Origin: Actinoallomurus purpureus
Lineage (GTDB): Bacteria; Actinomycetota; Actinomycetes; Streptosporangiales; Streptosporangiaceae
Direction: 5' to 3'
DNA: 64,000 nucleotides
NCBI RefSeq assembly: GCF_024055795.1
Contig: NZ_JAMXMY010000030.1
Span: 45,800 to 109,799 of the forward strand
The number at the start of each line of letters is the position of its first letter. The stretch's first letter is position 1. Positions 6,673 through 14,025 of this stretch are shown here, in pieces. The notes under the pieces are model-generated. The model did no database searches. It was given only the letters and a program-made list of their open reading frames with translations, and had not been told where the DNA came from. The translations under genes were made by a program, and so were the position numbers.

Positions 6673-8283
6673 TTACGCCAGCGGACGAATCGTGTTGATG
6701 ATCTGCCGCAGCACCTTGTCGCCCACGCTCCCTGGACCGGTGCTGTTGGAGAAGACGTAGAAGGTGACCGGCGCGCCCTGCCGTGAGGCGAATGTGGCGA
6801 CGTACAGCGTTCCCCCGTTCGGTTTGCACGCGGTTCCCTTGCCGCCCTTCGTCTTGGCCACGACTTTTTGCACCACAGCCTGGAGGCCGCCGATCGTCGG
6901 GTGCTCCGCGGTCTCTTCCACCGTCCGGGGAAGCACGCCTCCGAGTTGGTAACCGAAGTTCGCCCATTGGAGCGCGTTGTGGGCGGCGGTCACCTCAAGG
7001 GACTCCAGCTGCCCTGACGGGGCCGAGGTGATGCCCTCGCCACCGAGCAGCCCCGACTGGACGATCGTGCACTCGCTGTAGTGGGGGCCGTTCTGGCTGA
7101 TGTCGGCGACGCCGTTCGAACCGACGGCGACGTTCCCGCTGGCGTCGGCGATGCCCACACCCGTGCTGGGCGCCTCCACTTTCCAACCCGGCGGGACGTT
7201 GTACACCACGCCGAAGTCGGGAGCGGCCACGACCTGCCAACCTGGGACCAGCGGTGGCGATTTCGGGCTGACGCCGGGCGGTGTCGGGGCTGCGGTACCC
7301 GCGGTGGACTTGGCGGCCACTGGGCGCGACGGCGCCTTGGCGGCCGTACCGCCGTGCAGGAGATACCCACCGGCCGCCGCGGCCACCACCAGCACGACGG
7401 CCCCCGCGATCTCCGCCAGCAGACGCCCACGGCTGCTCTTGCTCGCGGCCCCGGCCGGCATAGTGTCGTTGACAGTCGAGTCCGACCCCGAGGGATTCGC
7501 CTGTGGCCAGCTGGCTGTCGACTGCCAATTGGCCGTGGGCTGAAGGGCGGGCCCCGTCGACTCGCGGAGAACCGCGAGGGCGGCGGCTGCGCTCTGCGGT
7601 CGTGCGGCAGGGTCCTCAGCCAGGAGATCCAGCACCAGACGGTCGAGGTATGGCGGCACATCGGCCCGGCGGGACGCCGGCGGTACGGGGGGCGACTCTG
7701 CCGGCGGTACGCCCGTCAGCAGTTCATAGAGAACGGATCCGAGGGCGTACAGATCCACACGGGTATCGGCGGTGTCCGCCCGCGTTACGCCGGCGCCCAG
7801 GTTGCAGAGCTTCACGTCCCCGTTGTCGAGTAGGAACAGATCGGCGGATGTCAGACCACCGTGAACGACGCTCTGGGCATGCGCGGCCGTCATGGCGTCG
7901 AGGGCCTGCTCGGCCACCTTGGTGACCTGCCCGACGGGCAGTCCGCCGCCCTGCGCGGCCAGGACGGTTTTCAGATCCTGCCCTTCGAGGTACTCGGTGA
8001 CGAGGAACACCGGGGACTCAGCGGTCCCGATGTCCAACATCGCCTCGACTGCGGGATGCCGTACCGCCGCCGCCTTCTCGGCCCGAAGACGGAACGCGGC
8101 GACGCCTGCCTGGTCGGTGGCGGCCGGTGCGGCGAAGGACTTGACGGTGACGACGCGGTTCAGCCGAAGGTCGAACCCGCGCCATACCTCAGCGGCCCCG
8201 ATGCCGAGGCTGTCGATCGCCGCGTCGAGACGGTACCGCCCGGAAAGTACCTGGCCGGGTTGCTGTCCCAAGGTGTTCCGCAC
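6673..8283 (-). CDS. Receptor-type pseudokinase (HRD and DFG lost)
   Basis: The 536-residue protein has a kinase fold (about 15-275), a membrane helix near 290-310 and an outer domain of about 200 residues. The ATP lysine remains (K48, VTVKSF), but the glycine loop is replaced by SLGIGA. HRD reads HGG (141-143, VVHGGLTSAD) so the catalytic Asp and the following Lys are gone, and DFG reads NLG (161-163). APE-type segments are also reduced. It is therefore predicted to be inactive and to act as a binding or allosteric partner. Its GTG start has a GAGGGA site and lies 9 bases after the upstream kinase stop, so the two are co-translated. Confidence 0.88.
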   Translation of the reverse strand: MRNTLGQQPGQVLSGRYRLDAAIDSLGIGAAEVWRGFDLRLNRVVTVKSFAAPAATDQAGVAAFRLRAEKAAAVRHPAVEAMLDIGTAESPVFLVTEYLEGQDLKTVLAAQGGGLPVGQVTKVAEQALDAMTAAHAQSVVHGGLTSADLFLLDNGDVKLCNLGAGVTRADTADTRVDLYALGSVLYELLTGVPPAESPPVPPASRRADVPPYLDRLVLDLLAEDPAARPQSAAAALAVLRESTGPALQPTANWQSTASWPQANPSGSDSTVNDTMPAGAASKSSRGRLLAEIAGAVVLVVAAAAGGYLLHGGTAAKAPSRPVAAKSTAGTAAPTPPGVSPKSPPLVPGWQVVAAPDFGVVYNVPPGWKVEAPSTGVGIADASGNVAVGSNGVADISQNGPHYSECTIVQSGLLGGEGITSAPSGQLESLEVTAAHNALQWANFGYQLGGVLPRTVEETAEHPTIGGLQAVVQKVVAKTKGGKGTACKPNGGTLYVATFASRQGAPVTFYVFSNSTGPGSVGDKVLRQIINTIRPLA

Positions 8284-8292
8284 GATCGTCCC

Positions 8293-9918
8293 TCATCGCT
8301 TCCAGTAAACGCCCTGGTTGATGCCAAGGTCGTAGGGTTTCTCCAACCACTGCACGGCGGTGACGTCCAGGGACTTGGAACCCAGGATGACCGTGCACGT
8401 GTCGTAACTGGCTCCATGACGGAACCCGCCGTCTTTGATGGCGACTGGGCGACACTGGCTGGGGTAGCCCTTTGGATCCACCGACACGATGGTGTTACTG
8501 ACGGACTTGCCCGCGGAGTCGACCCCTGCCATCACCATCTCGGCGACGGGATCAAAGTCCACGTAGGGGTCATCGGGTCCGAGATTGGTCAGCGTGAAAT
8601 GGGCGTAGTACGGGATGTGGTCCTTGTCCGAACGCGACAGCGCCAGGTTGGCCAGGTCTGCCTTGGAACCCTTGACGAGCGAGGTCACGGTCACCCCCAC
8701 CGCATCCGTACGCGCCCCGTCGATGACGGGCACGATGGCCCTCTCACCGATCCGGTGCTGCTCACCGGGCGTGGCCTGACCAGGCACCGTTTCACCAACC
8801 GGATGGAGCGTCGGAATTACGGTGGAGGACGGATGCGCCGTAGCCGTTGTCCTCGCCTTCGCGCCGTCGCCACCGAAGCCGTTCGACAGCGCGAAGACCC
8901 CGGCTCCGACCAGCGTCGCCGCCAGCACGCCACCGACGGCGGCGACAGCGCCCTTCCGGCTCTTCGGCGCCTTGATGACGGTGGGCGCGGCGACCGTCGT
9001 CGTCCCCAGGGCTTGACCCACGGGAGACGGCTGCCGGCGCAGGTACGGCGGCGGACCGGCGGGAGGAACGGCGGTGCGCCCGGATCGGCGCAGGAAGTCC
9101 CGTACGGCGGCAGCGCTGACGGGCCTTTCGCCGGCTGGCTTGGCCAACAGGTCCAGGACCAGCCGTTCGAGATGAACGGGGATGTCCGGACGGTGTGAAC
9201 GCAACGGCACGGGCGCCTCGTTGAGGTGCTTGTACATGATCGAGGCGAGTCCCGAGTCGTCCGCGTCGAACGCGGGCATCCCCGTGAACAGCTCGTACAG
9301 CACCCCGCCGAGCGCATAGAGGTCAGCGCGGTAGTCGGCCGGCGCGCCGCGGAATTCCTCTGGAGCCATGTAACGAGGCGTGCCGAGCAGCCCGCCGGTG
9401 GCTGTCAGCGTCGTACGGTCGGCCAGCCGGGCGATGCCGAAGTCGCAGATCTTCACGCGGCCGTCCTGCTGCAGAAACAGGTTCGCCGGTTTGATGTCCC
9501 GGTGGACGACACCGCGTGCGTGCGCCACCGCGAGTGCGTCGGTGATCTGCTCCGCCAGTCCCACCACCTGGTCGATCGGCAGTCCACCGGGATGCGCCGC
9601 GACGACCCGGGCCAGGTCGGATCCCTGGAGGAGCTCCATCACGAGGAACATCACGGAACCGTGGGTGTCGATGTCGAAGACCGCACAGATGCCCGGGTGC
9701 TGCAGGCCGGCGGCGGATTCGGCCTCCCGGCGGAACCGTGCGACCCCGTTCTCGTCCTGCGCCACCTGCGACGGGAGGATTTTGATCGCGATCGGCCGGT
9801 TCAGGTCGAGGTCGACCCCACGCCACACCTGACCCATGGCGCCTGCGCCGATGGGGGCGTCCAGCCGGTACCGTCGGGCCAGCAGCAGCCCAGCCTCCAG
9901 GCTCAGCTCACCCGGCAA
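8293..9918 (-). CDS. Transmembrane serine/threonine kinase with Ig-like outer domain
   Basis: The kinase core is intact: GAGAMG loop, AIKIL lysine, VVHRDIKPANLFL, CDFGIAR and a GTPRYMAPEE activation-segment end. A membrane helix (AAVGGVLAATLVGAGVFAL) precedes an outer part that resembles the DUF4352/telokin-like beta-sandwich. I choose the TTG at 9918 as start because it follows AAGGGAGAGG; a GTG at 9990 would add 24 residues without a ribosome site. The gene heads the kinase run on this strand and its stop is 9 bases from the pseudokinase start. Together they suggest a kinase/pseudokinase receptor pair. Confidence 0.88.
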   Translation of the reverse strand: MPGELSLEAGLLLARRYRLDAPIGAGAMGQVWRGVDLDLNRPIAIKILPSQVAQDENGVARFRREAESAAGLQHPGICAVFDIDTHGSVMFLVMELLQGSDLARVVAAHPGGLPIDQVVGLAEQITDALAVAHARGVVHRDIKPANLFLQQDGRVKICDFGIARLADRTTLTATGGLLGTPRYMAPEEFRGAPADYRADLYALGGVLYELFTGMPAFDADDSGLASIMYKHLNEAPVPLRSHRPDIPVHLERLVLDLLAKPAGERPVSAAAVRDFLRRSGRTAVPPAGPPPYLRRQPSPVGQALGTTTVAAPTVIKAPKSRKGAVAAVGGVLAATLVGAGVFALSNGFGGDGAKARTTATAHPSSTVIPTLHPVGETVPGQATPGEQHRIGERAIVPVIDGARTDAVGVTVTSLVKGSKADLANLALSRSDKDHIPYYAHFTLTNLGPDDPYVDFDPVAEMVMAGVDSAGKSVSNTIVSVDPKGYPSQCRPVAIKDGGFRHGASYDTCTVILGSKSLDVTAVQWLEKPYDLGINQGVYWKR

Positions 9919-10197
9919 CGCCTCTCCCTTAACGATCTTAAAACGGCTGCCCGATATTCCACCATGAAGAGCATTGAAGGTGAAAGCCACTGCGGAGAAT
10001 GCGCGGAATCCGCCGACGGTCCGGCTGGGGCTCTGCGCAGGTCAGCGGGGGAGCAGCCCAAGATCCGTGGCGCCCTGTAAGGCCGCCGGCGCCAGCGCGG
10101 GCGACAGCGGCGTCGATAGCAACCAACGACACCCACGGCCGCACGCTGGACGCCGTCCACCTCGGCGAATGCTGGGGGAGCAGCGGTGTCCGTATTC

Positions 10198-10240
10198 CTT
10201 GTAAGCGGCAGGTCGCCGGTTCCACCCCGGCCGGAGCTCC
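10198..10240 (+). repeat. tRNA-Thr 3'-end copy 4 (degenerate att)
   Basis: CTTGTAA, the 3' anticodon stem and AGGTC are intact, but the T loop is altered (GGTTCCACCCC) and one base of the acceptor strand is lost (CGGAGCTCC). The preceding 60 or so bases match those before copy 2 (for instance CACCTCGGCGAATGC against TACCTCGGCGGATGC, and the shared GGTGTCCGTATTCCTTG). The downstream hairpin is damaged. It marks the right end of the island. Confidence 0.75.
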
Positions 10241-10522
10241 ACCACCAGGTGCAAGACCCCGAGCGAACATCGCCCCCTGGACAACGGCATCGCCCGTACG
10301 CCGCAGATGCGATCGACACCCCCACCACATTCCGGCAGTGGTGCGAGGACACCCTCAAGCCCGCGGTGCGGGCCGCCTGACACCGAACCGCCGGAGGTAC
10401 GGCGAGTGACCGCACGGCGCGCGACCGCCTCTGCGGTCGCCGATCGTTCCGGACGAACATCGCGACGGCGTCGTGTCCAACTCACTCGACATCCCCGCCG
10501 GGCTGCGGGAAGCTTCCACGCG
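10241..10522. other. Gap without a supported gene
   Basis: After the degraded terminator-like flank of att copy 4 (AGACCCCGAGCGAACATCGCC) no frame shows a domain or good start. The first codon of the DinB gene follows at 10523. Confidence 0.4.
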
Positions 10523-11038
10523 ATGACACGACGCACCGACACGCCGCCCGCCTGGGATGAGCGTACGCAGCTGACCACGTTCCTGGACTACGCCCGCGAC
10601 ACGGCGCGAGCCAAGTGTGAGGGTGTGTCCGCGGAAGACGCCCGCAAGGCTCCGCTCCCGAATTCACCGTTGATGACGATGTGCGGGCTGATCAGCCATC
10701 TGCGATGGGTCGAGTACTACTGGTTCCAGGTGATATTCCTGGGCGAGGAGCTCGTGGGGGTGCTCGCAGAGGCGACCGACGATGACCCCGATCCTGAGAT
10801 GAGCAGAGCGGTCGACGTCCCGTTGCCTCGGCTTCTCGCCGAGTACGAGGAGCAGAGCGCCCGCTATCGCCGCCTGGTCTCCGACCACGACCTGGACGCA
10901 GCGGCCAAGCGCCCGATCAGCGACGGCAGCCACGTCGACCTCCGCTGGATCCTCCTTCACCTCATCGAGGAGATATCCCGCCACAACGGCCACCTCGACA
11001 TCGTGCGTGAGCTCGTTGACGGACGCACCGGCGTCTAG
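10523..11038 (+). CDS. DinB-family protein (DUF664)
   Basis: Starting at the ATG at 10523 the product has 171 residues. It has the DUF664 pattern: TFLDYARDTARAKCEGVS, SPLMTMCGLISHLRWVEYYW and, near the end, LHLIEEISRHNGHLDIVREL, in which histidines of the SHLRWVE and HNGHLD segments form the metal site. These proteins have the same four-helix fold as the gene at 735 and are presumed thiol-dependent enzymes with unknown substrate. Longer in-frame starts upstream lie in the att flank and add no domain. It stands alone on this strand. Confidence 0.88.
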   Translation: MTRRTDTPPAWDERTQLTTFLDYARDTARAKCEGVSAEDARKAPLPNSPLMTMCGLISHLRWVEYYWFQVIFLGEELVGVLAEATDDDPDPEMSRAVDVPLPRLLAEYEEQSARYRRLVSDHDLDAAAKRPISDGSHVDLRWILLHLIEEISRHNGHLDIVRELVDGRTGV

Positions 11039-11155
11039 CCGCGGGCCGGGCGACGCCGGCAGGCGCCACGCGGCCGGGGCCGGTTCCCGGGGCGCCGCGA
11101 ATGACGTGTTCACTGGCGATCGATGCGCTTCCTACGTCGCCAGTGATCACGCCGC

Positions 11156-12394
11156 TCAGTGGTCGGCGAGGCGCATCTGGCCGAGCAGGCGGTGCACCGG
11201 GTCACGGAAACCGGTGTTCCGGTGGCTGACGATCATCGACAGGTCGCGGTAGAGGCGCTCCATCCGGGCGCCTCTGACCATCACCCGTGCGCCGGCGCTG
11301 CGGAAGATGTTGCGCTCCGCCGTCTCCCACACCTGCACCATGACCTCTCGGCCGATGGCCGCGAGGTGCTGGTCCTCCTCGAAGCCGAACGGGTCCCCGC
11401 CCGAGCCGGCGCGCTCGCACAGTTCCCGGTGCATCTGCGCGCAGCGCAGCAGTGCCGCCTCCGCCGTCGCCAACTGGACGTTCGCGGTGCCGAGCCAGCG
11501 CTGGTAGTCCGGGTCGGTGTGGCGCGGCACGGGCGGCGGCAACGAGGTCTTCCGCGTGCGCGCCAGCCGCTCGTACTCGTCGAGTGCGTTGTACCCCGCG
11601 CCGACCGTGACCGCCGCGAGGGTCATGGAGAACAGCCCGAGGTTCCGGCCCGCGTACAGGGGGTTGCCGTGCAGGCGCAGGCCGGGCGTTCCGCCGCTCA
11701 CGTCGACGTCCATCATGTTGGTGCGTTCGAGGACGTAGTGGTCGGGTACGCGCCCGCCTTCGAAGACGATGCTGTGCGATCCGCTGCCGCGCAGGCCCAG
11801 CTGGTCACCCCAGTCATGGAGCATCGTCCACTGGTCGCGTGGGGCGAGGAACAGCAGCAGGTTGCCCTCGATGCCCTCCGGCGGGGTTCTCTCGGGGACG
11901 GCCTGGCCGAGGAAGTGTGTCGAGTAGGGGATCCCGGAGCAGTACCCGACCGTCCCGTCGAGCCGCCAGCCGCCCTCCTCGCGCCGGGCGTCGACGTCCG
12001 GTGCAGCGACCGAGGCCGCGCGGAACTCCCGCCCGTCGCCGAAGACCTCCGCCTGGGTCCGCTCGTCGAAGTAGGAGGCGACCTGCAGGGCGTGGGCCGC
12101 CGCGAGGCCGAAGCACCAGGCGGTGGACGCGCAGCCGCGGGCCAGCTCGATGAGCACCTGGACGAACGTCAGCGCGTCGAACTCGTGGCCGCCGTACCGT
12201 CGGGGAACGTAGATCCGGTAGAGGCCGGCCGCTTCGAACGCCTGGTGCGTCTCTGGGGAGTAGTAGGTGCGTTCCTCGGTGTCGGCCTGCAGTTCGACCA
12301 GCCGGGGACGCAGCTCCCGGGCGCGCCGCACCAGGTCGTCGGGGGTCAGGTCGGATTCTGGCGGAGCGGCGTTGACGTCGTTCGCGACGGCCAA
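11156..12394 (-). CDS. Acyl-CoA dehydrogenase-like flavin-dependent monooxygenase (HsaA/DszC type)
   Basis: The 412-residue protein has the acyl-CoA dehydrogenase fold: N-terminal helical domain (PRLVELQADTEERTYYS), middle beta domain with CSGIPYSTHFLGQAV and DWGDQLGLRGSGSHSIVFEG, and C-terminal four-helix domain ending QMRLADH. It matches flavin-dependent hydroxylases such as HsaA, HpaB-like and DszC rather than true dehydrogenases, because the usual catalytic Glu motif is not evident. It would need reduced flavin from a separate reductase, which is not next to it. The TTG start at 12394 follows GAGGAGG. It appears to be a single-gene unit; substrate unknown. Confidence 0.85.
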   Translation of the reverse strand: MAVANDVNAAPPESDLTPDDLVRRARELRPRLVELQADTEERTYYSPETHQAFEAAGLYRIYVPRRYGGHEFDALTFVQVLIELARGCASTAWCFGLAAAHALQVASYFDERTQAEVFGDGREFRAASVAAPDVDARREEGGWRLDGTVGYCSGIPYSTHFLGQAVPERTPPEGIEGNLLLFLAPRDQWTMLHDWGDQLGLRGSGSHSIVFEGGRVPDHYVLERTNMMDVDVSGGTPGLRLHGNPLYAGRNLGLFSMTLAAVTVGAGYNALDEYERLARTRKTSLPPPVPRHTDPDYQRWLGTANVQLATAEAALLRCAQMHRELCERAGSGGDPFGFEEDQHLAAIGREVMVQVWETAERNIFRSAGARVMVRGARMERLYRDLSMIVSHRNTGFRDPVHRLLGQMRLADH

Positions 12395-12546
12395 GAGTGA
12401 TCCTCCTCGACGGGGATGATGAGGTCTCAGTCTCGCCGCGCCGGGGCCGCCCTGTCTCCGCTATGACACCAAGTCGTTACGAATCAGTCGGACCACCCTG
12501 ACGCTTCCCGTCAAGTGGCCGTCGCGGGGATCGGGTGTTCGGTGAG

Positions 12547-13017
12547 TCACCGCGTACGGAGGCGCGGCTCCCGGAGGTCGTCCGGCACGACGGCCGGCCA
12601 GCGGCCCAGCATCGCGTCCTTGACCTTGGTCCGGGCCATCGCCATGCAGGTGCCCGCCCGCTCGGCACGTCCGCCGCGCCGTCTTCCGGTGTTGGCCTTG
12701 ATCGCGACGCTCGCCAGGGAGGTGAACAGGTCGACGTCGCTGTCGCTGTCGAGCCGTACGCGGATCCAGTCACCGCCGGGGGCCATCTGCACGCGACCAC
12801 ACTCCAGGAGGGGCCGGCGGAGACGTCCGATGACCGGCCAGGTCAGCCGCAACTCCGCGAACCCGTCGGCGTGCAGGTGCGCGAGCTGGCGACCATCGAC
12901 GTTCAGCGCCGTTCCGCGGCCGCAGGCGGCCCGTCCCCTGCGGACGCCGGGCCACGAGGCCACCCGCGCCAGGGCACGGTCGGCGTACGGCGTGGGTGTA
13001 GCCCTCTTCGCCCGCAT
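12547..13017 (-). CDS. Luciferase-domain (DUF5519-like) protein
   Basis: From the ATG at 13017 the protein has 156 residues. The segment ALARVASWPGVRRGRAACGR, LNVDGRQLAHLHADGFAELR and DWIRVRLDSDSDVDLFTSLA fits the DUF5519 'luciferase family' domain found in many actinomycetes, a small alpha/beta domain of unknown biochemical role despite its name. About 45 C-terminal residues after the domain (rich in Arg) do not match, and may be a divergent tail or the result of a frameshift. An ATG 16 codons upstream (13065) is possible. Confidence 0.6.
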   Translation of the reverse strand: MRAKRATPTPYADRALARVASWPGVRRGRAACGRGTALNVDGRQLAHLHADGFAELRLTWPVIGRLRRPLLECGRVQMAPGGDWIRVRLDSDSDVDLFTSLASVAIKANTGRRRGGRAERAGTCMAMARTKVKDAMLGRWPAVVPDDLREPRLRTR

Positions 13018-13135
13018 ATGAGCATGTTTCACCCTCGGACCCAGTGATCGGAAGCCCTGTGGCAAAAAACACTTCGTGGGACGGATACCCCACGGTCATC
13101 AACGGTTCAGGTGGGACCGACACGGGGCTGAGGCG

Positions 13136-13918
13136 TCAGGAGTGCTCGGCGGTGAGGTCGCCGGAGTCGGTGCGCAGGTAGAGCCTGCGCGGCGCGGACG
13201 TGTCGTGCGGAACGCCAGAGATGTTCTTGCCGCCGCTGTCGGTGTCGGCGTCCACGTTGTACGGGCCGCCGGGAACCCTGACGTGAAGTGACCCCGAATC
13301 GGTCGTCGCGTGCACGTCGGTGGGGGCGGTGGCGAATTCCAGCCGGACGCCGCCGGACTCGGCGGACGCCCGTACGGTCGCCGAGCCCAGCCTGACGGCG
13401 CGGATCGACCCTGAATCGGCTGCGAGGTCGAGGGCACCCCCGACGTCCTCCACCACGACCGAGCCGGAGTCGCTGTGGGCTCGGACCGCGCCCCTGACGG
13501 ACCGGACCGTGACGGAACCCGAGTCGCTCTGCGCGTCGGCGGCCGCGACCCCGCTGACGGTGAGGTCGCCGCTGTCGGCGCGGGCCCGGACGGTGACGGA
13601 GGCGGGCACGGTCAGGTCGTAGTCGATGCTGCAGCGCGAGCAGTCCTTGGTGAACGTCAGGGTTCCGGCGTCGAGCCGCTGCCCCGGGTGCGGGGTGCCG
13701 TCCTGGTAGCGGACGGTCCGGTGGATCCTCACACTGGAGCCGCCGGTGGTGATCGTCACGCGCCCGGCGTCCGAACTCAGGTCCACGACCTTCACCGTGC
13801 CGCTGACGGTGGCGTCGGCGGTCAGTTTGCGTCGGTAGTCGGCGAAATGCACGCCGAAGCCGCAACCGGGGAGGACGAGGACGGCGAGCAGGGAAAGGCT
13901 CAGGCCACGCTTGCTCAC
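13136..13918 (-). CDS. DUF4097-type beta-repeat lipoprotein
   Basis: The N-terminus has a short signal with lipobox LPGC, so the mature protein should be a membrane-anchored lipoprotein. The rest is a series of beta-strand repeats with the words DSGS, DSGD or ESGG about every 20 residues (ARADSGDLTVSGVAAADAQS, SDSGSVTVRSVRGAVRAHSD and so on), the mark of DUF4097 beta-helix proteins. A GTG at 13918 after GAGGAG is my start; an ATG at 13936 would add six residues. The role of the family is unknown, often linked to envelope stress. It is monocistronic here. Confidence 0.85.
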   Translation of the reverse strand: MSKRGLSLSLLAVLVLPGCGFGVHFADYRRKLTADATVSGTVKVVDLSSDAGRVTITTGGSSVRIHRTVRYQDGTPHPGQRLDAGTLTFTKDCSRCSIDYDLTVPASVTVRARADSGDLTVSGVAAADAQSDSGSVTVRSVRGAVRAHSDSGSVVVEDVGGALDLAADSGSIRAVRLGSATVRASAESGGVRLEFATAPTDVHATTDSGSLHVRVPGGPYNVDADTDSGGKNISGVPHDTSAPRRLYLRTDSGDLTAEHS

Positions 13919-14025
13919 GGACGAACTCCTCACCATCGATTCGACAACACGCTACGGGAGCACCCGGCCGTCTCCCAGGGGGGCAGCAGGCACGACGGGG
14001 GTGGGGCTAACCCCCCCTGCGGGCG

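Larger units (their letters stand above)
1724..10262. mobile_element. Decayed tRNA-Thr-targeted integrative element (accretion island)
   Basis: The span is bounded and subdivided by four copies of the 3' part of a tRNA-Thr(UGU)-like gene (1724, 2423, 3611, 10198). Two 3' ends of tyrosine integrase genes remain (2541-2706 and 4216-4306, both minus strand). Copies 2 and 4 share flanking sequence on both sides, including the words GGTGTCCGTATTCCTTGTAA before the tRNA part and a hairpin-forming segment after it. The cargo is a toxin-antitoxin pair, two tiny genes, a broken DUF3592 gene and three receptor-type kinases. I infer repeated insertion and deletion at one attachment site. The intact tRNA gene is not in the window. 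Confidence 0.6.
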
